DNA of 64,000 nt from Gerris lacustris. Lineage: Eukaryota; Arthropoda; Insecta; Hemiptera; Gerridae. Positions 63,953-64,000 of this stretch are shown one piece after another (positions within the stretch are counted from its first letter, which is position 1; the number at the start of each line of letters is the position of its first letter). The stretch spans positions 8,720,033-8,784,032 of the forward strand of contig OX578286.1 in assembly GCA_951217055.1 (NCBI GenBank), in the 5' to 3' direction. The notes below the pieces were generated by a model. It was not told the DNA's origin, ran no database searches, and saw only the letters and a list, made by a program, of their open reading frames with translations. The translations under genes were made by a program, and so were the position numbers.

Positions 63953-64000
63953 AATCAGTTAGTTCAAAATGTTCATTCATCCTAGTACTGACCATGCCCA
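63953..64000 (-). mobile_element. 5S-rRNA-like SINE segment, cut by window end
   Basis: tcagttagttcaaaatg followed by ctagtactgaccatgccc repeats the start of 47200-47270. On the minus strand it reads as 5S-like tggtcagtactagg. Confidence 0.45.

Larger units (their letters stand above)
62607..64000. other. Upstream of the kinase start codon
   Basis: 62607-62900 should hold 5' UTR and promoter; no motif is recognised. A 13-bp minisatellite, a LINE fragment, a large palindrome and a 5S-like segment follow. Confidence 0.55.

Overview
The window is AT-rich animal DNA with short exons, GT-AG introns of one to several kilobases and a dense, nested load of DNA transposons, SINEs and decayed LINEs. 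The protein families, the intron structure and the mobile elements point to an arthropod, most likely an insect. I cannot name the species from the sequence alone.

Three host genes can be supported. (1) Plus strand, 2345-25635: the last eleven coding exons of the spliceosomal subunit SF3B3 (SAP130), which rejoin into 686 residues ending in the conserved C-terminus. The 5' half of the gene lies left of the window. (2) Minus strand, 62606 down to at least 30431: a MAK/CILK1 (RCK family) ciliary protein kinase in eight recognisable exons, with the complete kinase domain and part of the C-terminal tail. (3) Minus strand, 43350-41263: a single-exon, apparently intact 695-residue mitochondrial translation initiation factor IF2 (MTIF2). 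It lies wholly inside the kinase intron between its fourth and fifth coding exons, on the same strand as its host.

The rest is intron or intergenic DNA made largely of repeats. Target-site duplications (TSDs) and terminal inverted repeats (TIRs) can be read for several superfamilies: hAT-type with 8-bp TSD (18342, 21343, 23786, 31018, 55795, 58421), piggyBac-type with TTAA (11403, 16140), PIF/Harbinger-type with TTA (3530, 3942, 44683), Tc1/mariner and pogo-type with TA (26134, 49167), and an abundant MITE family ending in GGCACTTCTTTAGATTG (eight or more copies). tRNA-like SINE heads occur near 32.3, 36.3, 37.5 and 50.3 kb and 5S-rRNA-like segments near 47.2 kb and at the right edge. LINE remnants lie near 17, 34.4, 38.1, 47.5 and 63.2 kb. 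Several large fold-back elements are present, and some carry hairpins that resemble hammerhead ribozyme cores.

The three genes are not an operon or pathway. SF3B3 acts in nuclear splicing, MTIF2 in mitochondrial translation and the kinase in cilia. SF3B3 and the kinase converge tail to tail, separated by about 4.8 kb of repeats.
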